Below, piece by piece: positions 57,196-64,000 of a stretch of 64,000 bases of DNA. This stretch comes from Sporomusa termitida (lineage in GTDB: Bacteria; Bacillota; Negativicutes; Sporomusales; Sporomusaceae). The first letter of the stretch is position 1. Every line of letters begins with the position of its first letter. The notes under the pieces were generated by a model that worked only from the letters and a program-made list of their open reading frames with translations, made no database searches and was not told the origin of the DNA. Location: assembly GCF_007641255.1 (NCBI RefSeq), contig NZ_CP036259.1:1798001-1862000 (forward strand). Reading direction: 5' to 3'. A program made the translations under genes and the position numbers.

Positions 57196-59163
57196 GTGCG
57201 GGCTCCAGTAATAAAAGTAGTACTTGTAGGCTCACCGAATGTCGGTAAAAGTGCCATATTTAATCATTTAACAGGCCGCTATGCGGCAGTATCGAATTAT
57301 CCCGGCACTAGTGTTGATATTGCGGTTGGCCAGTTCAGCTGTAACGGTCACCGGTTCGAGGTTATGGATACACCGGGCTTGTATTCGCTGATTCCTCTGA
57401 CCGAGGAAGAGCGGGTTACCAGGTTACTGCTGGCTAAACGCAGGCCTGATGTTATCGTCCATGTAGTTGATGCGAAGAATCTAAAGCGTATGCTGAATCT
57501 GACTATGCAGCTGCTTGATACCGGGATTCCTGTCATCCTTAACCTGAATATTATGGATGAAGCTCGACAGATTGGCATGATGATTGATATTGTGCGACTT
57601 GAACAATTGCTGGGAATTCCGGTTGTTGCCACTGCTGCTGTTAGCGGTACCGGAATGGGTGCTTTAACAAAGGCAATTAGTCAATATCAAGTGATAAAAC
57701 CGGTTTTTATACCATTGAATGAACAGATTGAGCGGTCTGTGGCCGGCATAAGTGCGCTGTTAAGCCGAAACTACGGCTTTGACCAGCGCAGTGCCTCCCT
57801 CTTAATCCTGCAAGGGGACGAAAGCGCAGTGGCAGTTGCTCAAACCGAAGCTGCCTGGCCGGATATAGCTGCTGCCATTAAGCAGCTGCCGTTCCGGCCG
57901 GATCACAACCTTGGTGCTCTGGTAGCGGCGGCGCGGCAGGATATTATTGATAAGCTTATTGCCCAAACGGTGGTGTACGCGCCGCCGGGCTGCCGTGAAC
58001 GGAAAGGGCTGGCCCCATGGCTGGGAAAGGTAACCAGAAAACCCTTAACAGGCATCCCTATTTTATGCATTGTTCTGTATTGCGGTCTATACCAGTTTGT
58101 GGGGAAATTCGGTGCCGGTTATCTTGTTGATTATATTAATAACTGCGTGTTTATACCAATCCTTATTCCCGTGGCCCAAGGCGCGGTTAATGCCTGGATT
58201 CCGTGGGAATGGCTGCGCTCGCTGCTGGTGGGGGACTATGGTGTCTTTACGATGGGCTTCCGCTATGCGGCAGCAATTATTCTGCCTATTGTCGGGACAT
58301 TTTTCTTAGCTTTTGCCGTACTGGAGGATACCGGCTACCTGCCGCGGCTGGCTATGCTGGCCGATTCGGTGTTCCGGTATTTCGGACTGAATGGCCGGGC
58401 CGTTATTCCCTTGACACTGGGGCTGGGCTGCGGTACTATGGCAGTCATGGTGACACGCACCCTGGAAACGAAGCGGGAGCGGCTGTTAGCTACATTTTTA
58501 TTATCTTTGACTATCCCTTGTTCGGCTCAGCTTGGCGTTGTGCTGGCGCTGCTTTCGCATAACCCGGCCGCAGTTATTCTCTGGAGTGGGTATTTACTTC
58601 TCATTTTTGCTGTTGCGGGCAGGTTAAGCACCAGGCTTGTGCCCGGGCACCGGAGTGCTTTCTATATGGAGCTGCCGCCATTAAGATTACCGCTTATCCG
58701 TAATGTCATAAAAAAAGCGTCCACGCGGATGACGTGGTATTTTAGGGAAATATTGCCGGTATTTGTTGCTGCCAGTGCTGTATTATGGGCTGGTGACCGC
58801 AGTGGCATTTTAGCTGCCCTGATTCAATATCTGCAGCCTGTTATGGGGCTGATCGGACTGCCGCCGGCCGCAGCGCAAGCTTTTTTGCTCGGTTTTTTCC
58901 GCCGTGATTATGGTGCCGCCGGGCTGTATGACCTGGCGGCTGCCGGCCGGCTGACAGATATGCAGTTAGTGGTTGCCGCCGTTGCCCTGACCCTGTTTGT
59001 TCCGTGTGTTGCCCAGTTTGCCGTGATGGTCAAGGAACGGGGGCCGATCACCGCCTGCATTATGGTGGCATTGATTATCATGATTACATTTATTGCGGCA
59101 ACTTTCATTCACCAGTTGCTGCAGCTGGGCCTGGTTTTAGGCCTGGCGGGAGGGATAGTGTGA
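57196..59163 (+). CDS. feoB: Ferrous iron transporter FeoB, 655 aa
   Basis: FeoB takes up Fe(II) across the inner membrane. The N-terminal G domain has GSPNVGKSAIFNHLTG (G1), DTPGLYSL (G3) and LNIMDEA (G4). The membrane part has the gate motif LGLGCGTMAVMVTRTL with the conserved Cys, and a second gate IPCSAQLGVVLAL. Start GTG 57196 has GGAGGACA upstream. feoA follows in the opposite order to the usual feoA-feoB. Anaerobes rely on this system because iron is reduced. Confidence 0.95.
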   Translation: MRAPVIKVVLVGSPNVGKSAIFNHLTGRYAAVSNYPGTSVDIAVGQFSCNGHRFEVMDTPGLYSLIPLTEEERVTRLLLAKRRPDVIVHVVDAKNLKRMLNLTMQLLDTGIPVILNLNIMDEARQIGMMIDIVRLEQLLGIPVVATAAVSGTGMGALTKAISQYQVIKPVFIPLNEQIERSVAGISALLSRNYGFDQRSASLLILQGDESAVAVAQTEAAWPDIAAAIKQLPFRPDHNLGALVAAARQDIIDKLIAQTVVYAPPGCRERKGLAPWLGKVTRKPLTGIPILCIVLYCGLYQFVGKFGAGYLVDYINNCVFIPILIPVAQGAVNAWIPWEWLRSLLVGDYGVFTMGFRYAAAIILPIVGTFFLAFAVLEDTGYLPRLAMLADSVFRYFGLNGRAVIPLTLGLGCGTMAVMVTRTLETKRERLLATFLLSLTIPCSAQLGVVLALLSHNPAAVILWSGYLLLIFAVAGRLSTRLVPGHRSAFYMELPPLRLPLIRNVIKKASTRMTWYFREILPVFVAASAVLWAGDRSGILAALIQYLQPVMGLIGLPPAAAQAFLLGFFRRDYGAAGLYDLAAAGRLTDMQLVVAAVALTLFVPCVAQFAVMVKERGPITACIMVALIIMITFIAATFIHQLLQLGLVLGLAGGIV

Positions 59164-59393
59164 AACCGGTTATCATGCTCCGGGCTGGCGAAACGGCTAA
59201 AATTATCGCTGTACGCAGTCATGATGACCAGCATATGCGGAAGCTGACTGTGTTTGGCTTATTGCCCGGAGCGGACATAGAAGTGCTGCAGACCGCTCCG
59301 GTCTATGTCCTGCGTATTGATAATACTGAGCTGGCCCTAGACTATGAAACGGCCGCCGGGATTCTTGTTGCCACCACGCGGGCAGGCCGGTGA
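59160..59393 (+). CDS. feoA: FeoA-type SH3-like protein, 77 aa
   Basis: FeoA is a small cytoplasmic SH3-like protein that helps FeoB. LRAGETAKIIAVR at the start and LTVFGLLPGADIEVLQ then ELALDYETAAGILV fit the family. The GTG start overlaps the feoB stop (GTGTGA region), with GGGAGGG upstream; a longer frame start inside feoB is not credible. Order feoB-feoA is less common. Confidence 0.88.
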   Translation: MKPVIMLRAGETAKIIAVRSHDDQHMRKLTVFGLLPGADIEVLQTAPVYVLRIDNTELALDYETAAGILVATTRAGR

Positions 59394-59453
59394 AGAAAAA
59401 AACGGCTGCGGTGTTGCTTCGAGGCAGCATAAAACTTTTGACTTGTGACAGGC

Positions 59454-59480
59454 AAAAAAAACAGGGCCGGCTAGGCCCTG
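59454..59480 (-). terminator. Terminator of the DUF1858 gene
   Basis: CAGGGCC (59462-59468) pairs with GGCCCTG (59474-59480), loop GGCTA. On the minus strand eight T bases follow (complement of 59454-59461). It would end the minus-strand transcript that passes through the repeat copy. Confidence 0.7.
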
Positions 59481-59525
59481 CTTATTAACCCTATCAGGAG
59501 TTTAGCAAGTTCAAAACCTGATCTA

Positions 59526-59613
59526 GGGGATAAGAAAAATCTTTACCCTAAAGGGCACAGGTGGCTTCTGCCGGCTCCTGAGGACTTGGAACAAGCCAAA
59601 TTTTTCTAAGGAC
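59526..59613. repeat. Palindromic repeat, copy 2 (long form)
   Basis: The block GGGATAAGAAAAAT-CTTTACCC is shared with copy 1, as is GAGGACTTGGAACAAGCC then AATTTTTCTAAGG. Between them this copy has extra bases with a GGCTTCTGCCGGCTCC hairpin. It ends exactly at the stop codon of the minus-strand DUF1858 gene. Confidence 0.6.
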
Positions 59614-59810
59614 TATTCGTTTACGGCTTTGTTTAGATCGGCCACCAGAGCGGTTGTATCTATGCCGTGAGCGGCCGCGCCTTGCTCAATGTTCTCAAAG
59701 CGGGCAGCAGCACAGCCAAGGCAACCCATGCCGTAGCTGCGGAATACTTGCACAGTCTGGGGATATTTTTGGACAACATCAACGATGCTCATTTCTTTAG
59801 TGATACTCAT
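59613..59810 (-). CDS. DUF1858 domain small protein, 65 aa
   Basis: This family is found in anaerobes, often with redox or hybrid-cluster proteins. The product has VVQKYPQTVQVFRSYGMGCLGCAAARFENIEQGAA (split as VVQKYPQTVQVFRSYGMG and CLGCAAARFEN). The CxxC pair (near residues 30-33) may bind a metal or form a disulfide. ATG 59810 follows AAGGAGG. It is beside feoAB but on the other strand. Function is not known. Confidence 0.88.
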   Translation of the reverse strand: MSITKEMSIVDVVQKYPQTVQVFRSYGMGCLGCAAARFENIEQGAAAHGIDTTALVADLNKAVNE

Positions 59811-59859
59811 TGTAGCAGCCTCCTTAAGTTAAATATGGAATATGTTTACAAGCTAATTC

Positions 59860-59889
59860 ATTATATCATACTTGATTAAAGCTTGTCAT
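59860..59889 (-). promoter_or_regulatory. Promoter of the DUF1858 gene
   Basis: On the minus strand ATGACA (59889-59884) and a perfect TATAAT (59865-59860), with TGA before it (extended -10), spacing 18, about 50 bases before the start codon. Confidence 0.6.
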
Positions 59890-60022
59890 GATTTTATTAT
59901 TATAATGGTTACCTTGGTAATTATACTAATACCTGTCCGACAATGAAAAAGTATGACCAAGCTTTCCGTCAACAGGCGATAGCGGAACCAGGACTTTAGT
60001 CTCCAAATTTTGGTTTTTTTTA

Positions 60023-60053
60023 AATCCTGCAGATTTCAGGCAGGATTTTTTTT
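60023..60053 (+). terminator. Terminator between the DUF1858 leader and mraZ
   Basis: AATCCTGC pairs with GCAGGATT, then seven T bases. The preceding 59940-60013 stretch can form TTCCG / CGGAA and GACT / AGTC stems but matches no riboswitch that I know. Together with the promoter and the MraZ boxes this covers the 59811-60128 gap. Confidence 0.75.
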
Positions 60054-60073
60054 ATTTGCCCAGAATAGACTAA

Positions 60074-60117
60074 AAAGTGGTGTAAAGTGGTGTAAAGTGG
60101 TTGATTATTTAAAGTGG
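60074..60117 (+). promoter_or_regulatory. Tandem MraZ operator boxes
   Basis: AAAGTGG occurs at 60074, 60084 and 60094 with exact 10-base spacing and again at 60111 just before the mraZ start. In Mollicutes MraZ binds such AAAGTG(G/T) repeats, and in E. coli it binds TGGG-type repeats, in the promoter of its own operon. The last box overlaps the ribosome-binding region. The exact 10-base spacing puts the boxes on one face of the helix. Confidence 0.75.
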
Positions 60118-60128
60118 TGGTGACAGCC

Positions 60129-60560
60129 GTGTTCATGGGTGAATATTTACATGCCATCGACAATAAAGGGCGGCTGATTCTTCCCGCCAAATTCCGTGAA
60201 GAATTAGAAGACACATTTATTGCCACCAAAGGTCTTGATAACTGTTTGTTTGTATATACCCGCAGTGAGTGGGCCATCCTAGAAGAAAAATTAAAGAAAC
60301 TGCCACTGGCTAAACCGGAAGCCCGGGCCTTCGTCCGTTTCTTCTTTTCCGGAGCAGCCGAACTTGAGTGTGATAAACAGGGGCGGGTGCTTGTGCCGCC
60401 TAACTTACGGGAGCACGCTAAGTTAGATAAGGACGTGGTTGTTATCGGTGTGTCAACCCGGATTGAAATTTGGGATAAAGCGGCCTGGGATGAATATAAC
60501 CGGCAAATAAGCCCTACAGTTGCGGCGATTGCCGAAACTATGGCTGATTTAGGAATTTAA
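60129..60560 (+). CDS. mraZ: Transcriptional regulator MraZ, 143 aa
   Basis: MraZ is the AbrB-fold regulator at the head of the division cluster. Start [23 protein letters not shown] is the family signature and is repeated in [19 protein letters not shown] (the two half-domains). GTG 60129 is chosen because the product then begins MFMGEY as in homologs and has the usual 143 residues. It should repress its own operon through the boxes just upstream. Confidence 0.95.
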   Translation: MFMGEYLHAIDNKGRLILPAKFREELEDTFIATKGLDNCLFVYTRSEWAILEEKLKKLPLAKPEARAFVRFFFSGAAELECDKQGRVLVPPNLREHAKLDKDVVVIGVSTRIEIWDKAAWDEYNRQISPTVAAIAETMADLGI

Positions 60561-60575
60561 TTATAGCTGAAACGA

Positions 60576-61526
60576 GTGATAAAAGTGCAGGAACATGGAT
60601 TTGAACATACGAGTGTATTGCTGGCAGAGAGTGTCGCAGGCATTTTTTCCGATCCGGCAGGGATCTATGTAGATTGCACGTTAGGCGGCGGGGGCCATTC
60701 TGCTGCGTTAGCCGCACGCCTGGCGCCGGCCGGCTGGCTGATCGGCATTGATCAGGATCAGGCCGCGATTCAGGCCGGTAAACAGCGTCTGGCTGCGGCT
60801 GATTGCCGGATTGACATTGTGCAAAGTAATTTTCAGTGTCTGGGTTCAGTGCTTGCCGAGCTGAAAACAGGATTGGTTGACGGTATACTGTTTGACTTGG
60901 GGGTATCATCGCATCAGCTTGATGTTGCTGACCGGGGATTTTCTTATATGCAGGATGCCCCGCTGGATATGCGTATGAATACCAATGCGGATTTTTCCGC
61001 ATATGATGTTGTGAATACTTACAGCGAGCAGCAATTGTCAGCCATGATTACTGATTATGGTGAAGAGCGCTGGGCTAAGCGGATTGCCCGCTTTATTGTG
61101 GAAAATAGGGCTGTGTCTGATATAAAAACGACAGGCCGGCTTGTCGATATTATTAAGAAAGCCATCCCGGCCGCCGCCCGCCGGGAGGGACCGCATCCGG
61201 CCAAAAGAACATTTCAGGCGATTAGGATTGAAGTCAATAATGAGCTGGCGATTTTGCGGGATACTTTTATCACCGCCGTTGAATGTCTGAAAGCCGGCGG
61301 CCGGATTGGTATAATCACATTTCATTCGCTGGAGGACCGGATAGCGAAACAGACCTTGCAGCACCTGGCCAAAACCTGCATCTGTCCGCCACAACTGCCA
61401 ATCTGTGTTTGCCAGCATAAACCCCAAATAAAAGTTTTGGGAAAACCTGTGCTGCCATCGCCTGATGAGCTTGAGAAAAACCCTCGCGCTCGTAGTGCTA
61501 AGCTTCGTATCGCTGTTAAGTTATAG
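60576..61526 (+). CDS. rsmH: 16S rRNA (cytosine-1402-N4) methyltransferase RsmH, 316 aa
   Basis: RsmH (MraW) methylates C1402 of 16S r[35 protein letters not shown] (SAM), [15 protein letters not shown], and [17 protein letters not shown] are the marks. The start GTG 60576 lacks a strong ribosome-binding site; GTG 60585 is another choice. It follows mraZ by 15 bases. Confidence 0.95.
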   Translation: MIKVQEHGFEHTSVLLAESVAGIFSDPAGIYVDCTLGGGGHSAALAARLAPAGWLIGIDQDQAAIQAGKQRLAAADCRIDIVQSNFQCLGSVLAELKTGLVDGILFDLGVSSHQLDVADRGFSYMQDAPLDMRMNTNADFSAYDVVNTYSEQQLSAMITDYGEERWAKRIARFIVENRAVSDIKTTGRLVDIIKKAIPAAARREGPHPAKRTFQAIRIEVNNELAILRDTFITAVECLKAGGRIGIITFHSLEDRIAKQTLQHLAKTCICPPQLPICVCQHKPQIKVLGKPVLPSPDELEKNPRARSAKLRIAVKL

Positions 61527-61563
61527 CGACAATTGTTCTAAATTAAGGGGAGGAACAATAGAA

Positions 61564-62016
61564 ATGTTAGTACATAAAAAACAAGAAATACATGTGTATG
61601 AACAGGAAGCCGCTTCACCTGCGCCTAAGAAAATACGAAAAGCTGATAAGCAACTGCGCACTAAATGCCTGATACTTGTCGTTATTGCTATTGTAATGGC
61701 TGCTGTTACAACAATGCAGAGTGCTGCCATTGTACAGTCCGGCTATGATTTGGTAAAAATTAAGGGTCAAGTAGCAAAACTGGAGAAAGAAAATGAGCTT
61801 TTGCGTCTTGATATTGCCAAACTTAAATCACCGCAGCGAATTGAAGAAATTGCCGTAAAAGAGTTAGGGATGATTGTGCCGAAAAATGCCTATTATGCTT
61901 CAGCTGCAGCTGCAGACAGTCCGGCTCAGGCAGTACCGGCCAGAGATACCGGTGTTGCTGAGCAGCTACTGGGTGCTATTAAACTTAACAAGGCGGAGGC
62001 GAGCAAAGGGCGGTAA
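61564..62016 (+). CDS. ftsL: FtsL-like division protein, 150 aa
   Basis: FtsL is a small single-span protein of the divisome. One membrane span covers residues about 39-58 (CLILVVIAIVMAAVTTMQSA), followed by a coiled coil (VAKLEKENELLRLDIAKLK) and then an Ala-rich C-terminus. ATG 61564 follows GGGGAGG; a longer in-frame start reads into rsmH. Identity comes from position between rsmH and the PBP and from the single-span coiled-coil layout, because sequence is weakly conserved in this family. Confidence 0.82.
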   Translation: MLVHKKQEIHVYEQEAASPAPKKIRKADKQLRTKCLILVVIAIVMAAVTTMQSAAIVQSGYDLVKIKGQVAKLEKENELLRLDIAKLKSPQRIEEIAVKELGMIVPKNAYYASAAAADSPAQAVPARDTGVAEQLLGAIKLNKAEASKGR

Positions 62017-62043
62017 TTTTTTAACGATGGGGGAGATAAATAA

Positions 62044-64000
62044 GTGGCATCTGTTTCGCATGTTACCATCAGGAAGAGGGTCGCTTGCCTGTTCTTGATC
62101 ATATCGGTAATTATGATGGGGTTGATTGGTCGCTTACTGTATCTCCAGTTTTATAAGAGCGCCTGGTTATCGGAGAATGCTGTAGATCAGCGAATCCGCG
62201 AGATTCCGGTTGAGGCAAAGCGGGGCATTATTTTTGACCGACATGGCCGGGAACTTGCGGTTAGTGTCAGTACGGAGTCTGTATATGCTATACCTGCCGA
62301 AATACGGAATCAAGATGAAACAGCAGCCAGACTGGCTGCTATTTTGGCATTAGATGAAAACAACCTTAGGAACAAACTGAAAAAGCGGCAGGCATTCACC
62401 TGGATCAAACGAAAGATTGACCCGGAAACGGCCCGGCAGGTTCAAATGCTTAATTTGCCCGGTATTGGCCTGACGCAAGAGGGTCAGCGTTATTATCCCC
62501 ATGATAATCTGGCGGCACATGTGCTTGGCTTTAATGGAATTGACAGCCAGGGACTGGATGGCGTGGAAATGACCTTTGACAGTTATCTCAAAGGCCGCTC
62601 AGGCAGCATCGTGATTGAATACGATGCCAGAGGGCAGGAGATACCTCAGGCCTCCCACCGGTTTGTGCCCCCGACGGAAGGGAATAATGTCTATCTTACT
62701 ATTGATTTGATTATTCAACAGATTATTGAACGGGAATTGGACCGGGTAATGAAAGAAACCCAGGCGAAAGCCGCTACCATTATTGCCATTGATCCGCGTG
62801 ATGGCGGCATTCTGGCGCTGGCTAACAGGCCTGACTATAATCCTAATAAATTTAGTGAGGTTTCGCCGAAACTTTGGCGGAATATAGCTGTTTCTAATGT
62901 TTATGAGCCGGGGTCAACTTTCAAAATCATTACGACCTCAGCCGTCATGTCCGAACATATTGTTAAAGCTGATGAAAGATTCTATGATCCCGGTGAGGTT
63001 GAGGTCCAGGGACGGCACATTCATTGCTGGAAGCATGGCGGCCATGGCAGTCAGACTTTTGCCGAGGTGGTTCAGAACTCCTGTAATGTGGGGTTTGTTA
63101 ATGTCGGACTGCGTCTGGGCCGTGATCCATTTTACCGGTATATTGATGCGTTTGGCTTCGGACACGTTACCAATATTGATTTGCCGGGTGAAGCAAAGGG
63201 CATTATGATTGACCGGGCCAAAGCAACGCCGATCAATATTGCCACAATGTCAATTGGTCAGAGTATTGCCGTTTCCCCTGTGCAATTAGTGACTGCCGCT
63301 GCTGCTGTGGCCAACGATGGTCAGCTTCTCCGGCCCCAGATTGTCCGCGAGGTTAAGGATAAATCAGGGCAAATTGTCAGAGGCTATCAACCTGATGTAA
63401 TCAGGCAGGTACTTGATCCGACAACCACGAAACAAGTTAAAGAGATCCTGGAATCGGTCGTAACCCAGGGATCAGGCCGGAATGCGTATATTGAAGGCTA
63501 TAAGATTGCCGGTAAAACAGGTACTGCCCAGAAAGTTGGCGCCGGCGGCTATTTGCCGGATAAATATGTCGCCTCGTTTGTCGGCTTTGCTCCGGCTGAT
63601 AATCCCCAGGTCGCGATGCTGGTTATTATTGACGAACCTGTTGGTCTCTATTATGGCGGGCAGATTGCAGCACCCGTATTTGGGGCGGTTATGAAAGATG
63701 TCCTGCAGTATCTCAAAGTCACCCCCCAGACTACCGTCAATCTGACTAAGCCCGCTGCGCCGGATACGCATATACTGATTCCGAGCGTAATAAACCTCAG
63801 TGTGCCTGAGGCTGTCAAAGAACTGGAAAAGGCAGGGCTGAAACCGCGTATAGAGGAGTCTGGTGACCGGATCGCCGATCAGATTCCCAAACCGGGGAGC
63901 CGCATTCCGACTGGCAGCGGGGTATTGCTGTATACAATGACACCACGTTATCAGGCCGGTGAGGTGACGGTGCCGGATTTAACCGGCCGGACACCACGCG
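62044..64000 (+). CDS. spoVD: Class B penicillin-binding protein with PASTA domains, SpoVD/FtsI type (partial)
   Basis: The gene runs off the window with at least 652 codons. An N-terminal span (residues 10-32) is followed by the dimerisation domain (IPVEAKRGIIFDRHG) and the transpeptidase with the active Ser291 in GSTFK, SCN at 346-348 and KTGT at 491-494. After it comes a PASTA domain (IPSVINLSVPEAVKELEKAG) and the start of a second (VTVPDLTGR), as in SpoVD of sporulating Firmicutes. It could be the division enzyme or the spore cortex enzyme; position next to ftsL alone does not decide. GTG 62044 follows GGGGGAG. Confidence 0.9.
   Translation, partial: MASVSHVTIRKRVACLFLIISVIMMGLIGRLLYLQFYKSAWLSENAVDQRIREIPVEAKRGIIFDRHGRELAVSVSTESVYAIPAEIRNQDETAARLAAILALDENNLRNKLKKRQAFTWIKRKIDPETARQVQMLNLPGIGLTQEGQRYYPHDNLAAHVLGFNGIDSQGLDGVEMTFDSYLKGRSGSIVIEYDARGQEIPQASHRFVPPTEGNNVYLTIDLIIQQIIERELDRVMKETQAKAATIIAIDPRDGGILALANRPDYNPNKFSEVSPKLWRNIAVSNVYEPGSTFKIITTSAVMSEHIVKADERFYDPGEVEVQGRHIHCWKHGGHGSQTFAEVVQNSCNVGFVNVGLRLGRDPFYRYIDAFGFGHVTNIDLPGEAKGIMIDRAKATPINIATMSIGQSIAVSPVQLVTAAAAVANDGQLLRPQIVREVKDKSGQIVRGYQPDVIRQVLDPTTTKQVKEILESVVTQGSGRNAYIEGYKIAGKTGTAQKVGAGGYLPDKYVASFVGFAPADNPQVAMLVIIDEPVGLYYGGQIAAPVFGAVMKDVLQYLKVTPQTTVNLTKPAAPDTHILIPSVINLSVPEAVKELEKAGLKPRIEESGDRIADQIPKPGSRIPTGSGVLLYTMTPRYQAGEVTVPDLTGRTPR

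Noticed and set aside
59940-60015. Structured segment before mraZ as a riboswitch
   Set aside because: Only short stems (TTCCG / CGGAA, GACT / AGTC) are seen and no known aptamer core matches.
60074-60117. CRISPR-like or microsatellite tandem repeats
   Set aside because: Unit is 10 bases, without spacers, and matches MraZ boxes upstream of mraZ.

Overview
The window looks like a chromosomal stretch of a spore-forming, outer-membrane-bearing member of the Firmicutes, most likely a Sporomusa-like Negativicute. This is inference from gene content. A type IV pilus secretin (PilQ) and an AcrB-type RND pump with its adaptor imply an outer membrane. RNase HIII, a YqeG phosphatase, a SpoVD-type PASTA penicillin-binding protein and a Firmicute-style mraZ-rsmH-ftsL cluster imply Firmicutes. 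The anaerobic cobalt-early cobalamin pathway and LUD/Fe-S lactate proteins imply an anaerobe. No rRNA, tRNA, CRISPR array, transposase or integrase was seen.

Layout. (1) 1-5.0 kb is an accessory region of small unassigned genes, a LysM-like lipoprotein, a GH25 lysozyme and three CBO0543-type membrane proteins; two of these diverge around a 23-bp palindrome that fills a promoter spacer. (2) 5.0-7.2 kb holds a YqeG HAD phosphatase, a nitrilase-family hydrolase and aroE. (3) 7.2-22.1 kb is a nearly complete type IV pilus locus (pilB, pilT, pilC, pilA, pilD, four pseudopilin-type genes, comFB, pilMNO, pilP-like, pilQ) interleaved with aroC, aroK and aroB. It is preceded by a promoter carrying a Fur-box-like site and a terminator-ended region without a convincing gene. 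(4) 22.2-24.6 kb, minus strand, is a second pseudopilin set that includes a long repeat-rich secreted-type protein. (5) 24.8-29.1 kb is an RND efflux pair. (6) 29-37 kb is mixed: a CC/Se-motif protein, larB-larC, rnhC, an HD-GYP protein, queC-folE2, a small repeat protein and a YdjC/ChbG deacetylase. (7) 37.5-40.3 kb, minus strand, is a LUD lactate oxidation operon with a candidate FadR-type operator. (8) 40.5-55.2 kb is a cobalamin riboswitch followed by a 16-gene operon, cbiD to cobC, with pduX. (9) 55.2-60 kb holds a probable 6S RNA, ppiB, a CoA-binding protein, trxA, feoB-feoA and a DUF1858 protein, with palindromic repeats between them. (10) 60.0-64.0 kb is the start of the division and cell-wall cluster (mraZ, rsmH, ftsL, spoVD/pbpB), preceded by tandem MraZ boxes; the last gene runs off the window.

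How it fits together. The pilus locus may read iron through the Fur-box promoter and cyclic-di-GMP through the MshEN domain of PilB and through ComFB. An HD-GYP protein, the class that degrades cyclic-di-GMP, lies elsewhere in the window. The main pilin and the long secreted-type protein both sit in AT-rich segments that join GC-rich conserved parts abruptly, as expected if exposed pilus modules are exchanged by recombination. The cobalamin operon covers most of the corrin ring steps and the nucleotide-loop and aminopropanol arm, but lacks cbiL, cbiK/X and cobT here. The lactate theme is split between larBC (nickel-pincer cofactor of lactate racemase) and the LUD operon.
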